Source: Hyphomonas pacifica
GTDB taxonomy: Bacteria > Pseudomonadota > Alphaproteobacteria > Caulobacterales > Hyphomonadaceae
Direction of reading: 5' to 3'
DNA: 64,000 nucleotides
Assembly: GCF_000682675.1 (NCBI RefSeq)
Contig: NZ_AWFA01000001.1
Coordinates: 62,001 to 126,000 of the forward strand
The notes under the pieces were generated by a model, which was not told the DNA's origin, did not search any database, and saw only the letters and a list, made by a program, of their open reading frames with translations. Shown piece after piece: positions 10,403 through 16,935 of this stretch (its first letter is position 1; each line of letters begins with the position of its first letter). The translations under genes were made by a program, and so were the position numbers.

Positions 10403-10765
10403 ATGTGGCTCTGGCGAACCGTCGGGATAATTGCTTTCGCACTGGGTGCCATTGGACTGGTTTTGCCTGTCTGGCCAACAACCGTTTTCTGGATTGTCGC
10501 TGCCCTGGCGTTTGCGAAGTCAAATCCCAACTGGGCAGAATGGATCTATCGCCAGCCGGGTATCGGGCCGCCCATCAAGACGTTTCTGGAAACAGGTGCG
10601 CTGGCGCGCGAGGCTAAAATTGCCGCGCTGAGCGGAATGGCAATTGCAGCAGGCCTTATCGTCGGATTCGGCCATGATAACAGATGGCTTATGGCAGGCG
10701 GCCTCAGCTTGATCGGCATTGGCGCGCTTTACGTCATCACGCGTAAACCAATCCGCCCGGAATAA
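10403..10765 (+). CDS. DUF454 (YbaN-like) inner-membrane protein
   Basis: A 120-residue protein with three to four hydrophobic segments. It starts MWLWRTVGIIAFALGAIG and has the family's LPVWPTTVFWIVAALAFAKSNP block, matching YbaN/DUF454. Function in this family is unknown. The start is the first ATG with the family's N-terminus; the longer frame upstream has no conserved sequence. It sits alone, divergent from the A2M-pbpC pair and followed after 202 bp by the CarF-like gene. Assignment rests on the WPTTVFWI motif and topology. Confidence 0.85.
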   Translation: MWLWRTVGIIAFALGAIGLVLPVWPTTVFWIVAALAFAKSNPNWAEWIYRQPGIGPPIKTFLETGALAREAKIAALSGMAIAAGLIVGFGHDNRWLMAGGLSLIGIGALYVITRKPIRPE

Positions 10766-10864
10766 CCCCTCCCCTCCTTCAGGGAACTCGGCATGCCTTG
10801 GTGCAGCAGCGTGCATAATTGAGCAAAATCCTACATAACCCAGCAATTTACAAAAATTAGTGAC

Positions 10865-10909
10865 TGATTGATCACTCGCCAAATTTCCGCCTCATTTTGT
10901 GAGCAATCA
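10865..10909. promoter_or_regulatory. Two opposed copies of a TGATTG(A/C)TCA element
   Basis: TGATTGATCA lies at 10865-10874 and TGATTGCTCA on the complementary strand at 10900-10909, so the two copies face each other 25 bp apart. Each sits in a wider inverted repeat (AGTGA-N8-TCACT and TGAGC-N8-GCTCA). They are about 60-100 bp upstream of the CarF-like start, a normal position for a transcription-factor site. No regulator gene adjoins. Operator role is inference. Confidence 0.35.
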
Positions 10910-10967
10910 TTCGCTCAACAATAAGGCAGATGCCTATCAAGAGAACATGCAAGAAGGAGGCGGTCCC

Positions 10968-11558
10968 ATGCCCGTCACGATCACGCTGACTATCGCCAAA
11001 TCACTGGCTTCCATATTGGGAGGCCTGTTCTTTGCGGACCTGATTTCAGGTCTCATCCACTGGTTTGAGGACCGCTATGGCAATCCGAAATGGCCTATTC
11101 TTGGGCAAACGATCCGGGCCAATCAGGAGCATCACTTCAAACCACGCGCCTTTCTTCAAGGAACATTCTTCACACGCAACCGCGAAGTGGTGGTTGTTGG
11201 CACCATCTTTCTTGCCCTGTTCTGGGGAACCGCAACGTTGAACCTATTTACGGGCTCGGCTGTCTTCTTTGGTGTATTTGCCAACGAATTTCACCGCGCG
11301 GCCCATCGCAGTCCAAAGGAGAATGGCCGTCTCATAACACTGCTACATAAGACAGGCCTCGCCCAGTCCTTCAAGCATCACGCCGCGCACCATCGCCAAG
11401 GCAAGGATACGCATTACTGCGTCATCACGAATTACACCAACCCTGTGCTGGAACGCATCGGCCTCTTCCCGGCGCTTGAGCGCGTAATCAGGACCATCAC
11501 CGGCAAGGTGCCGCGCCTCGATGAAAGCGTGAATCCGCGCTATCGTAAAGCCGCCTGA
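10968..11558 (+). CDS. CarF/TMEM189-type lipid desaturase (candidate plasmanylethanolamine desaturase)
   Basis: A 196-residue membrane protein of the lipid-desaturase (Kua/CarF/PEDS1) family. CarF in Myxococcus and TMEM189 in animals make the vinyl-ether bond of plasmalogens. The histidine pattern that binds the di-iron centre is present: H31 in LIHWFED, H55-H56 in NQEHHFKP, H109 and H113 in EFHRAAHR, H127, H137-H138 and H141-H142 in KHHAAHHRQ, and H149 in DTHYCVIT. Hydrophobic segments lie near residues 8-30 and 75-105. The ATG has a full AAGGAGG seven bases upstream; a longer frame from 10899 lacks one. The neighbours give no ether-lipid genes, so the substrate is uncertain. Confidence 0.78.
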   Translation: MPVTITLTIAKSLASILGGLFFADLISGLIHWFEDRYGNPKWPILGQTIRANQEHHFKPRAFLQGTFFTRNREVVVVGTIFLALFWGTATLNLFTGSAVFFGVFANEFHRAAHRSPKENGRLITLLHKTGLAQSFKHHAAHHRQGKDTHYCVITNYTNPVLERIGLFPALERVIRTITGKVPRLDESVNPRYRKAA

Positions 11559-11648
11559 CCTCCCACTTCGCCCTTCCCTGAGGGCGGGGATGTTCTTCAC
11601 TCTCAAAGGCCTTAGTGTCTGCACGCATAAGAAAGAGGAAACGCTCAA

Positions 11649-12422
11649 ATGGATTTGGAACTGACCGGAAAAGTCATCTTCGTCGCAGGGGCAAGCCGCG
11701 GCATCGGACTGGGCATTGTTGAGGCCTGCCTCGCCGAGGGCGCGCGCGTTGCCATGGCGGCCCGTGGACAAGAGAAGCTGGAGCAGGAAGCCGCCCGCCT
11801 GGCAGAGACCTATGGTAAGGAGGCTGTCTGGACCCGTGCAGGCGATCTGCGCGATCCGGATGTCGTCGAGAACATGATTGCCGCCATTGAAGAGGAAATG
11901 GGCCCGCTTTGGGGCGCAGTCGCAAATGTCGGCCTGCACCCATGCCCGCCAGGTTTTGAAGTGGACGACGAAACGTGGGACGCAGGCCTGTCGCAAAACC
12001 TCAATTCTGCTTTCTATCTGGCCCGCTCTGCGCTACGCCGGATGGACGCGCGCGGCGAAGGCTCTGTCCTGATGATTTCATCCATTGCCGGCCTGACCGG
12101 CTTGGGCACGCCGCTCACTTATGGCACGTCTAAAGCCGCCATGAACCATATGACCAAGGAACTCGCCCGCATCGCCGGACCAAACGGCGTGCGCATCAAC
12201 GCCATAGCGCCGGGCAATATCATCTTCCCGGATGGCGAGTGGGAAGAGCGCGTCAATGGAGAGCGCGGCGACGCCTGGAAACGCTGGATCAAGCGTGAAG
12301 TGCCGTTGCGCCGCTTTGGCAAGCCTGAAGAAATCGGCAGCGCCGCCGCCTTCCTCCTCAGCCCTGTTGCAAGCTTTGTCACCGGCACGATCATGCCGGT
12401 GGATGGCGGCCAGACCCGCTGA
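11649..12422 (+). CDS. SDR family oxidoreductase
   Basis: A 257-residue classical short-chain dehydrogenase/reductase. The cofactor loop is GASRGIG (14-20). The substrate side has LMISSIAG with the catalytic Ser and YGTSKAAMNH with Tyr and Lys (Y-x-x-x-K). The C-terminus FVTGTIMPVDGGQ is typical. RGQEK after strand beta-2 suggests NADP preference, since an Arg rather than Asp follows, but this is inference. AAGAGGAAA precedes the ATG. Stop codons of this gene and convergent bioB abut without a gap. Substrate unknown; FabG-like or polyketide reductase-like roles are possible. Confidence 0.85.
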   Translation: MDLELTGKVIFVAGASRGIGLGIVEACLAEGARVAMAARGQEKLEQEAARLAETYGKEAVWTRAGDLRDPDVVENMIAAIEEEMGPLWGAVANVGLHPCPPGFEVDDETWDAGLSQNLNSAFYLARSALRRMDARGEGSVLMISSIAGLTGLGTPLTYGTSKAAMNHMTKELARIAGPNGVRINAIAPGNIIFPDGEWEERVNGERGDAWKRWIKREVPLRRFGKPEEIGSAAAFLLSPVASFVTGTIMPVDGGQTR

Positions 12423-13424
12423 TCAGGATCCGATCAGTGTGACCCGCCGGGCCGGGGCTTCCATTTCGCTCCGGCCGGCGGCTTCCATACCCATCTGCCC
12501 CATCAGGGTTTCATCCTCATCAATTTCGGGGTTGTCGGTGGTCAACAACCGGTCCCCAACGAAGATGGAGTTCGCCCCGGCGAGCAGACACAGCGCCTGC
12601 CCCTCTTCCGTCATGCCCTCACGGCCTGCGGACAGGCGCACCCAGCTTTTCGGAAACACGATGCGACAGACCGCAATTGCCCGCGCCATCTCAATGACAG
12701 AGATCGCAGGGCTTTGACCTAGCGGCGTGCCTTCGATCGGCACCAGCATATTGACCGGCACACTTTCTGGATGCGGTGTCAGTTTTGACAACTCATGGAT
12801 CAGGCCGATACGATCTTCCCGGCTTTCTCCCATGCCCAGAATCCCGCCGCAGCAGAGCTTTAGGCCAGCCCCCCGCGCCTTGCCCAGGGTTTTCAGGCGG
12901 TCATCATAGGTTCGGGTGGATACCACGGTGTCATAATATTCCGGCGAGGTGTCGAGGTTGTGATTATAATAATCGAGCCCCGCTGCTTTCAGGGCCTCCG
13001 CCTGCCCCTCTTCCAGCATGCCAAGCGTGACGCAGGTTTCGAGGCCTTCGGCTTTCACCGCCTCGATCATCGCGGCGACCTTGGGCACATCGCGTTCTTT
13101 AAGGCTGCGCCACGCCGCCCCCATGCAAAAACGATCTGCGCCATTTTCCTTTGCGCGGCGTGCGGCGCTCACCACCTCTTCCAGCGGCATCAGCTTTGAG
13201 GCTTCAAGTCCAGTATCGAAATGCGCCGACTGGCTGCAATAGCCGCAATTCTCAGCACAGCCACCCGTCTTGATCGAAAGAAGTTGCGACTTCTGAAGTT
13301 TCCCATCCGGCCAGTTCGCTTGCTTCACACTCAGTGCCTTACCCATAAGGCTGTCGAGCGGCAAAGTGTAGAGATCGGCAATCTCGTCACGGGTCCAGTT
13401 GTGGCGGGGTGAAAGCTCAGTCAT
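12423..13424 (-). CDS. bioB: Biotin synthase
   Basis: Radical-SAM enzyme that inserts sulfur into dethiobiotin. The CxxxCxxC cluster motif is C56-C60-C63 in CAENCGYCSQS, and the protein runs 333 residues, normal for BioB. YNHNLDTSPEYY and the late ANSIFVGDRLLTT block match the family. I chose the ATG at 13424 because AAGGA lies seven bases upstream; a second ATG six codons earlier is possible. The gene stands alone; no other bio genes are visible in the window, so biotin synthesis is split in this genome. The 138 bp upstream is AT-richer (ATATACTATATAG) and probably holds the promoter; I see no clean BioR or BirA site. Confidence 0.96.
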   Translation of the reverse strand: MTELSPRHNWTRDEIADLYTLPLDSLMGKALSVKQANWPDGKLQKSQLLSIKTGGCAENCGYCSQSAHFDTGLEASKLMPLEEVVSAARRAKENGADRFCMGAAWRSLKERDVPKVAAMIEAVKAEGLETCVTLGMLEEGQAEALKAAGLDYYNHNLDTSPEYYDTVVSTRTYDDRLKTLGKARGAGLKLCCGGILGMGESREDRIGLIHELSKLTPHPESVPVNMLVPIEGTPLGQSPAISVIEMARAIAVCRIVFPKSWVRLSAGREGMTEEGQALCLLAGANSIFVGDRLLTTDNPEIDEDETLMGQMGMEAAGRSEMEAPARRVTLIGS

Positions 13425-13562
13425 CCGGAGATCCTTGTTCATATACTATATAGCTGAGGCTTGGTATCGGCGTGCTCCCTGCGGATCAACTACTGTAGAA
13501 ATTAACTTTGCGGCATATGCCGGTATGACGTAAGTCAGCTGCGGACCCTCCAGAGCGCCCAT

Positions 13563-14333
13563 ATGGACACACAGCCCGCCCCCCGGAAAGTCATTGATGC
13601 GAACGCAAAGCGTGGCGCAGTCATCGGCCTGATTGCCCTGCTGGTTATCATAGGGCTGTTTGTGATCGGAAAGATGGCGAACATTGTCGATGCAACAGCC
13701 TTGCAGACCTTCATGGATAATGTGGCGAGCAGCCCATGGGCTTTGCCTGCCATTATCGTGCTATTTGTACTGGGCGCCTTTATCGGCGTACCGCAATTCG
13801 CACTGGTTGCAATTGCCGTGGCGGCCTTCGGCCCATGGCTCGGCGCATTCATGGCCTGGATTGCCAACATGGTCTCTGGCGCAGTGACCTTTTATGCAGG
13901 CCGTCTGGCTGGCGAAAAGGCTTTCAGGCGCTATGCGGGTGAAACGGCCAATCGCCTGTCTGGATTTGTGGGCCGAAATGCCATGATGACAAGCGCTATA
14001 GTGCGTAATGTTCCCGCGGGCCCTGCGCTGATCGTCAATATGGCTTTCGGCGTCAGCCATGCGAAATTCCTGCATTACTGGGCCGGCATGGCCGTAGGGA
14101 TCATTCCGAAGATCGCCCTCATTGCATTTGCAGGCCAAAGCCTTTTCGCTGCATTCAAGGGTAATCCATTGACGGCCATCGCAGCGGCCGGCGCAGCAAT
14201 TGGTGTGTATATCGCCATTGCCACATATGCGCGTGCCCGAATGCGCAAAAACAGGCAATCTGTTGCACTGATAGGGCAGAATGAGGTTGACACCGACGCG
14301 CAGGCAGACGATGTAACCCCTCATGTGGAATAA
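13563..14333 (+). CDS. TVP38/TMEM64 family inner-membrane protein
   Basis: A 256-residue polytopic protein of the TVP38/TMEM64 (DedA-related, VTT-domain) family, whose members are implicated in lipid scrambling and membrane integrity. The diagnostic centre is GVPQFALVAIAVAAFGPWLGA, then FVGRNAMMTSAIVRNVPAGPALIVNMAFG with the charged re-entrant helix and Arg-Pro turn (RNVPAGP). Five to six hydrophobic segments are visible. Its last four codons overlap the predicted leuL leader peptide, and a candidate leuL promoter lies within its 3' coding region. It may be cotranscribed with leuA only by read-through. Confidence 0.85.
   Translation: MDTQPAPRKVIDANAKRGAVIGLIALLVIIGLFVIGKMANIVDATALQTFMDNVASSPWALPAIIVLFVLGAFIGVPQFALVAIAVAAFGPWLGAFMAWIANMVSGAVTFYAGRLAGEKAFRRYAGETANRLSGFVGRNAMMTSAIVRNVPAGPALIVNMAFGVSHAKFLHYWAGMAVGIIPKIALIAFAGQSLFAAFKGNPLTAIAAAGAAIGVYIAIATYARARMRKNRQSVALIGQNEVDTDAQADDVTPHVE
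14287..14322 (+). promoter_or_regulatory. Candidate leuL promoter inside the TVP38 gene
   Basis: TTGACA at 14287-14292, a 17-bp spacer and GATGTA at 14310-14315 form a plausible sigma-70-type pair with a perfect -35 and a weak -10. Seven bases separate the -10 from the leuL ATG, which puts the expected start point on or next to the A of that ATG. No Shine-Dalgarno sequence precedes leuL, which fits a leaderless transcript. Confidence 0.42.
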
Positions 14334-14385
14334 TTTGCCTCTTCAGCTACTGCTTACCGGCCCCTGGCCGGAGACGACTGCCTAA
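14323..14385 (+). CDS. leuL: LeuL leader peptide (leucine attenuation), 20 residues
   Basis: The peptide reads MWNNLPLQLLLTGPWPETTA, with five leucines, three of them consecutive (positions 9-11), encoded by TTG, CTT, CTA, CTG and CTT, mostly minor codons for this genome. It ends 75 bp before leuA. Ribosome stalling at the leucine codons when charged leucyl-tRNA is scarce would choose between the RNA hairpins downstream and so set leuA transcription. The stop codon falls inside the left arm-loop junction of the first hairpin, as in proven attenuators. Comparative work has predicted leuA attenuators in Alphaproteobacteria. There is no ribosome binding site. Confidence 0.75.
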   Translation: MWNNLPLQLLLTGPWPETTA

Positions 14386-14435
14386 GGTCAGCTGGGGCAG
14401 TCGCGCGGTCAGGGGTTCAAGTTAGCCTGATTTTT
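14375..14435 (+). promoter_or_regulatory. leuA transcription attenuator
   Basis: Arm 1 CGACTGCC (14375-14382) and arm 2 GGCAGTCG (14396-14403) form a perfect 8-bp pause hairpin. Arm 3 GTCAGG (14408-14413) and arm 4 CCTGAT (14426-14431) form a hairpin followed by TTTTT, the terminator. GGTCAG occurs twice (14386-14391 and 14407-14412), so either copy can reach arm 4. CTGGGG (14392-14397) can pair with CCCCAG (14439-14444) as a further alternative. The terminator stem is short (five pairs plus a wobble), so its strength is uncertain. Confidence 0.6.
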
Positions 14436-14460
14436 CACCCCCAGATCGGTCCCGCAGAAA

Positions 14461-16002
14461 ATGTCCACGTCTTCAAACCCTCTTATCCGTATTTTCGACA
14501 CCACCTTGCGCGACGGCGAACAATCGCCGGGCGCCTCCATGACCCACAATGAAAAGCTCGAACTGGCTGAGCTGATGGAAACCATGGGCGTGGATGTCAT
14601 CGAAGCCGGCTTTCCCGCCGCCTCGGAAGGTGATTTCGCCGCCGTCAGCGCGATTGCCGAGCAATCAAAATCTGCCATCATTTGCGGCCTCGCACGCTCC
14701 ACGCCAAACGATATCGAGCGTTGCGCAGAGGCCGTCCGCAAGGCGGCGCGTCCGCGCATACATACCTTCATCTCCACCAGCCCCGTGCACATGAAGCACA
14801 AGCTAAAAATGGGCCCCAATGCGGTTCTGGAAGCTGTCGGCCGCTCTGTCGCCCAGGCCCGCAACCACACCGATGATGTGGAGTGGAGCGCGGAAGATGC
14901 GACCCGCACCGAATTCGACTTTCTGTGCAAATGTATCGATGTGGCCATCGCCAGCGGCGCGACTACTATCAACATCCCGGATACGGTCGGCTATTCCCAT
15001 CCAGATGAGTATGGCGCTCTATTCCGCCGCCTGATCGAAAATGTTCCGAACTCCGACAAGGTGATCTGGTCTGCGCACTGCCACAATGATCTCGGCTTGG
15101 CTGTAGCCAACTCCATCAATGCCGTTGCCAATGGCGCTCGCCAGGTGGAATGTGCCATTAACGGCTTGGGCGAGCGCGCGGGTAATGCTGCGCTGGAAGA
15201 AGTCGTTATGGCGATGAAGGTGCGCGGCGACACCCTGCCCTTCGAAACCAATATCCAGCCGGCCTATCTCTCCAAAGCATCTGCCATGGTTAGCCGCATC
15301 ACCGGGTTTCCGGTGCAGTACAACAAGGCGATCGTCGGCAAGAACGCGTTCGCGCATGAAAGCGGCATCCACCAGGATGGCATGCTGAAGAATGCCGAAA
15401 CCTATGAGATTATGCGGCCGGAAGATGTCGGCGTTGCCAAGACATCCCTCGTCATGGGCAAGCATTCCGGCCGCCATGCCTTCCGCGACAAGCTGGAAGC
15501 GCTTGGCTATGTGCTGGAAGGTGACGCCTTGAACGATGCGTTCAAACGCTTCAAGACGCTGGCCGACCGCAAGAAACACGTCTTCGATGATGACATCATT
15601 GCCTTGGTCGATGACCAGTTGGCCGCAGAAGGCGAGCGAATTGTCTTCAAGCGTCTGCGTGTTGTCGCCGGCACGGATGGCCCGCAAACCGCTGAGATCG
15701 ATCTGGTAGTCGATGGCGACGAAAAGTTCGCGATCGCCCGCGGCAATGGCCCGGTCGATGCCGTGTTCAATGCCATCCGCGAGATCGTCCCGCATGATGG
15801 CAAGCTGGAACTCTATCAGGTGCACGCTGTCACTGGTGGAACAGACGCGCAGGCGACTGTATCCGTGCGCCTGAACTGTGAGGGCATCATGTCGACGGGG
15901 CGCTCATCTGATCCGGACACGCTGGTCGCCAGTGCAAAAGCCTACCTCCATGCCGTGAACAAGCTGGAAGCGCGCAAAGCCAAGCGCACCCACGCCGCCT
16001 GA
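14461..16002 (+). CDS. leuA: 2-isopropylmalate synthase
   Basis: First committed step of leucine synthesis: acetyl-CoA plus 2-oxoisovalerate. The HMGL-like barrel opens with FDTTLRDGEQSPG (R17, D18), and the metal ligands H206 and H208 lie in HCHNDLGLA. GKHSGRHAF marks the linker subdomain, and the C-terminal allosteric LeuA dimer domain (about 385-500, VVAGTDGPQTAEIDLVVDG) is complete, so leucine feedback is expected. At 513 residues it has the usual LeuA length. Regulation is indicated by the leader peptide and attenuator directly upstream. The other leu genes are not in the window. It has a poor ribosome binding site. Confidence 0.96.
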   Translation: MSTSSNPLIRIFDTTLRDGEQSPGASMTHNEKLELAELMETMGVDVIEAGFPAASEGDFAAVSAIAEQSKSAIICGLARSTPNDIERCAEAVRKAARPRIHTFISTSPVHMKHKLKMGPNAVLEAVGRSVAQARNHTDDVEWSAEDATRTEFDFLCKCIDVAIASGATTINIPDTVGYSHPDEYGALFRRLIENVPNSDKVIWSAHCHNDLGLAVANSINAVANGARQVECAINGLGERAGNAALEEVVMAMKVRGDTLPFETNIQPAYLSKASAMVSRITGFPVQYNKAIVGKNAFAHESGIHQDGMLKNAETYEIMRPEDVGVAKTSLVMGKHSGRHAFRDKLEALGYVLEGDALNDAFKRFKTLADRKKHVFDDDIIALVDDQLAAEGERIVFKRLRVVAGTDGPQTAEIDLVVDGDEKFAIARGNGPVDAVFNAIREIVPHDGKLELYQVHAVTGGTDAQATVSVRLNCEGIMSTGRSSDPDTLVASAKAYLHAVNKLEARKAKRTHAA

Positions 16003-16031
16003 TCACGCTTTTAGCCCTCAGGGCTTGAAAC

Positions 16032-16925
16032 ATGGATTTGTGGATCCCCATCACGCTGGCAGCTGCGTTCTGCCAGAACCTTCGCTCTGTGTTGCAGAAA
16101 CAGCTGAAGGGGCAGCTCAGCACATGGGGCGCGACAGCATCGCGCTTCGTGTTCGCTGCTCCGCTCGCTGTACTGTTCACTTGGGGGTTGGTGCAAGCGC
16201 GGGGCGATAACCTGCCCATTACACCAGGGGTATTCTATCTTTATAGTGCGATAGGCGGTCTCTGTCAGATCGTGGCAACAGGCTTGCTGATCCATCTGTT
16301 CAGCCGGGCGAATTTCTCTGCTGCCACGGCCTTCACGAAAACCGAACCCGTACAAACGGCTCTTTTCGGCATCATCCTGCTCGGAGACCACCTCTCCCCT
16401 CTCATGACCCTTGCCATCATGATAAGTCTGGCAGGCGTCATGCTGATATCCATTCCCAAAGGGGCGGCCTCGAAGTGGAAACCGGATAGTGCCCTTTGGA
16501 TCGGGATTCTGTCTGGCGGCCTGTTCGGTCTCTCTGCAGTCGCCTTTCGGGGTGCCTCTCTCTCCCTCTCTGACGGGGACGCCCTGCTCCGCGCAGCGGT
16601 CACTGTCAGCTATGTCACCTTCTTTCAGGCTGGAGCCGTTCTGTTCTGGATGTGGCTTCGCGAGCCTGGCCAGATCATGAAGCTGTTCAAGGCCTGGCGC
16701 ATGACCGGCCTTGTCGGGCTGGTAGGCCTGCTTGGCTCTCTCGGATGGGTTACGGCCTTCACGCTCCAGAATGCAGCTTATGTGCGGGCGCTAGGTCAGA
16801 TCGACATTGTCTTTACTGTTGGCGCGTCACTCCTTGTTTTCAAGGAGACGCTGACCGTACGAGAGATCACAGGCATCATGCTGGTAACGCTAGGCGTGAT
16901 CGTTCTGGTACTGGCTGCAGGTTAG
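16032..16925 (+). CDS. EamA-family (DMT) transporter
   Basis: A 297-residue inner-membrane protein of about ten helices in two EamA repeats; the repeat signature is visible in FTKTEPVQTALFGIILLGDHLSPL and again in QIDIVFTVGASLLVFKETLTVREI. Members export amino acids, nucleotides or other metabolites, but no substrate can be assigned. It starts 29 bp after leuA on the same strand and could be cotranscribed, which makes export of a branched-chain amino acid or pathway intermediate a guess only. Ends 10 bp before the convergent TipN-like gene. Confidence 0.85.
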   Translation: MDLWIPITLAAAFCQNLRSVLQKQLKGQLSTWGATASRFVFAAPLAVLFTWGLVQARGDNLPITPGVFYLYSAIGGLCQIVATGLLIHLFSRANFSAATAFTKTEPVQTALFGIILLGDHLSPLMTLAIMISLAGVMLISIPKGAASKWKPDSALWIGILSGGLFGLSAVAFRGASLSLSDGDALLRAAVTVSYVTFFQAGAVLFWMWLREPGQIMKLFKAWRMTGLVGLVGLLGSLGWVTAFTLQNAAYVRALGQIDIVFTVGASLLVFKETLTVREITGIMLVTLGVIVLVLAAG

Positions 16926-16935
16926 AAGAGGCGAC

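Noticed and set aside
13425-13562. BioR or BirA operator before bioB
   Set aside because: ATATACTATATAG is AT-rich but does not match the expected BioR palindrome closely; I would not call it.
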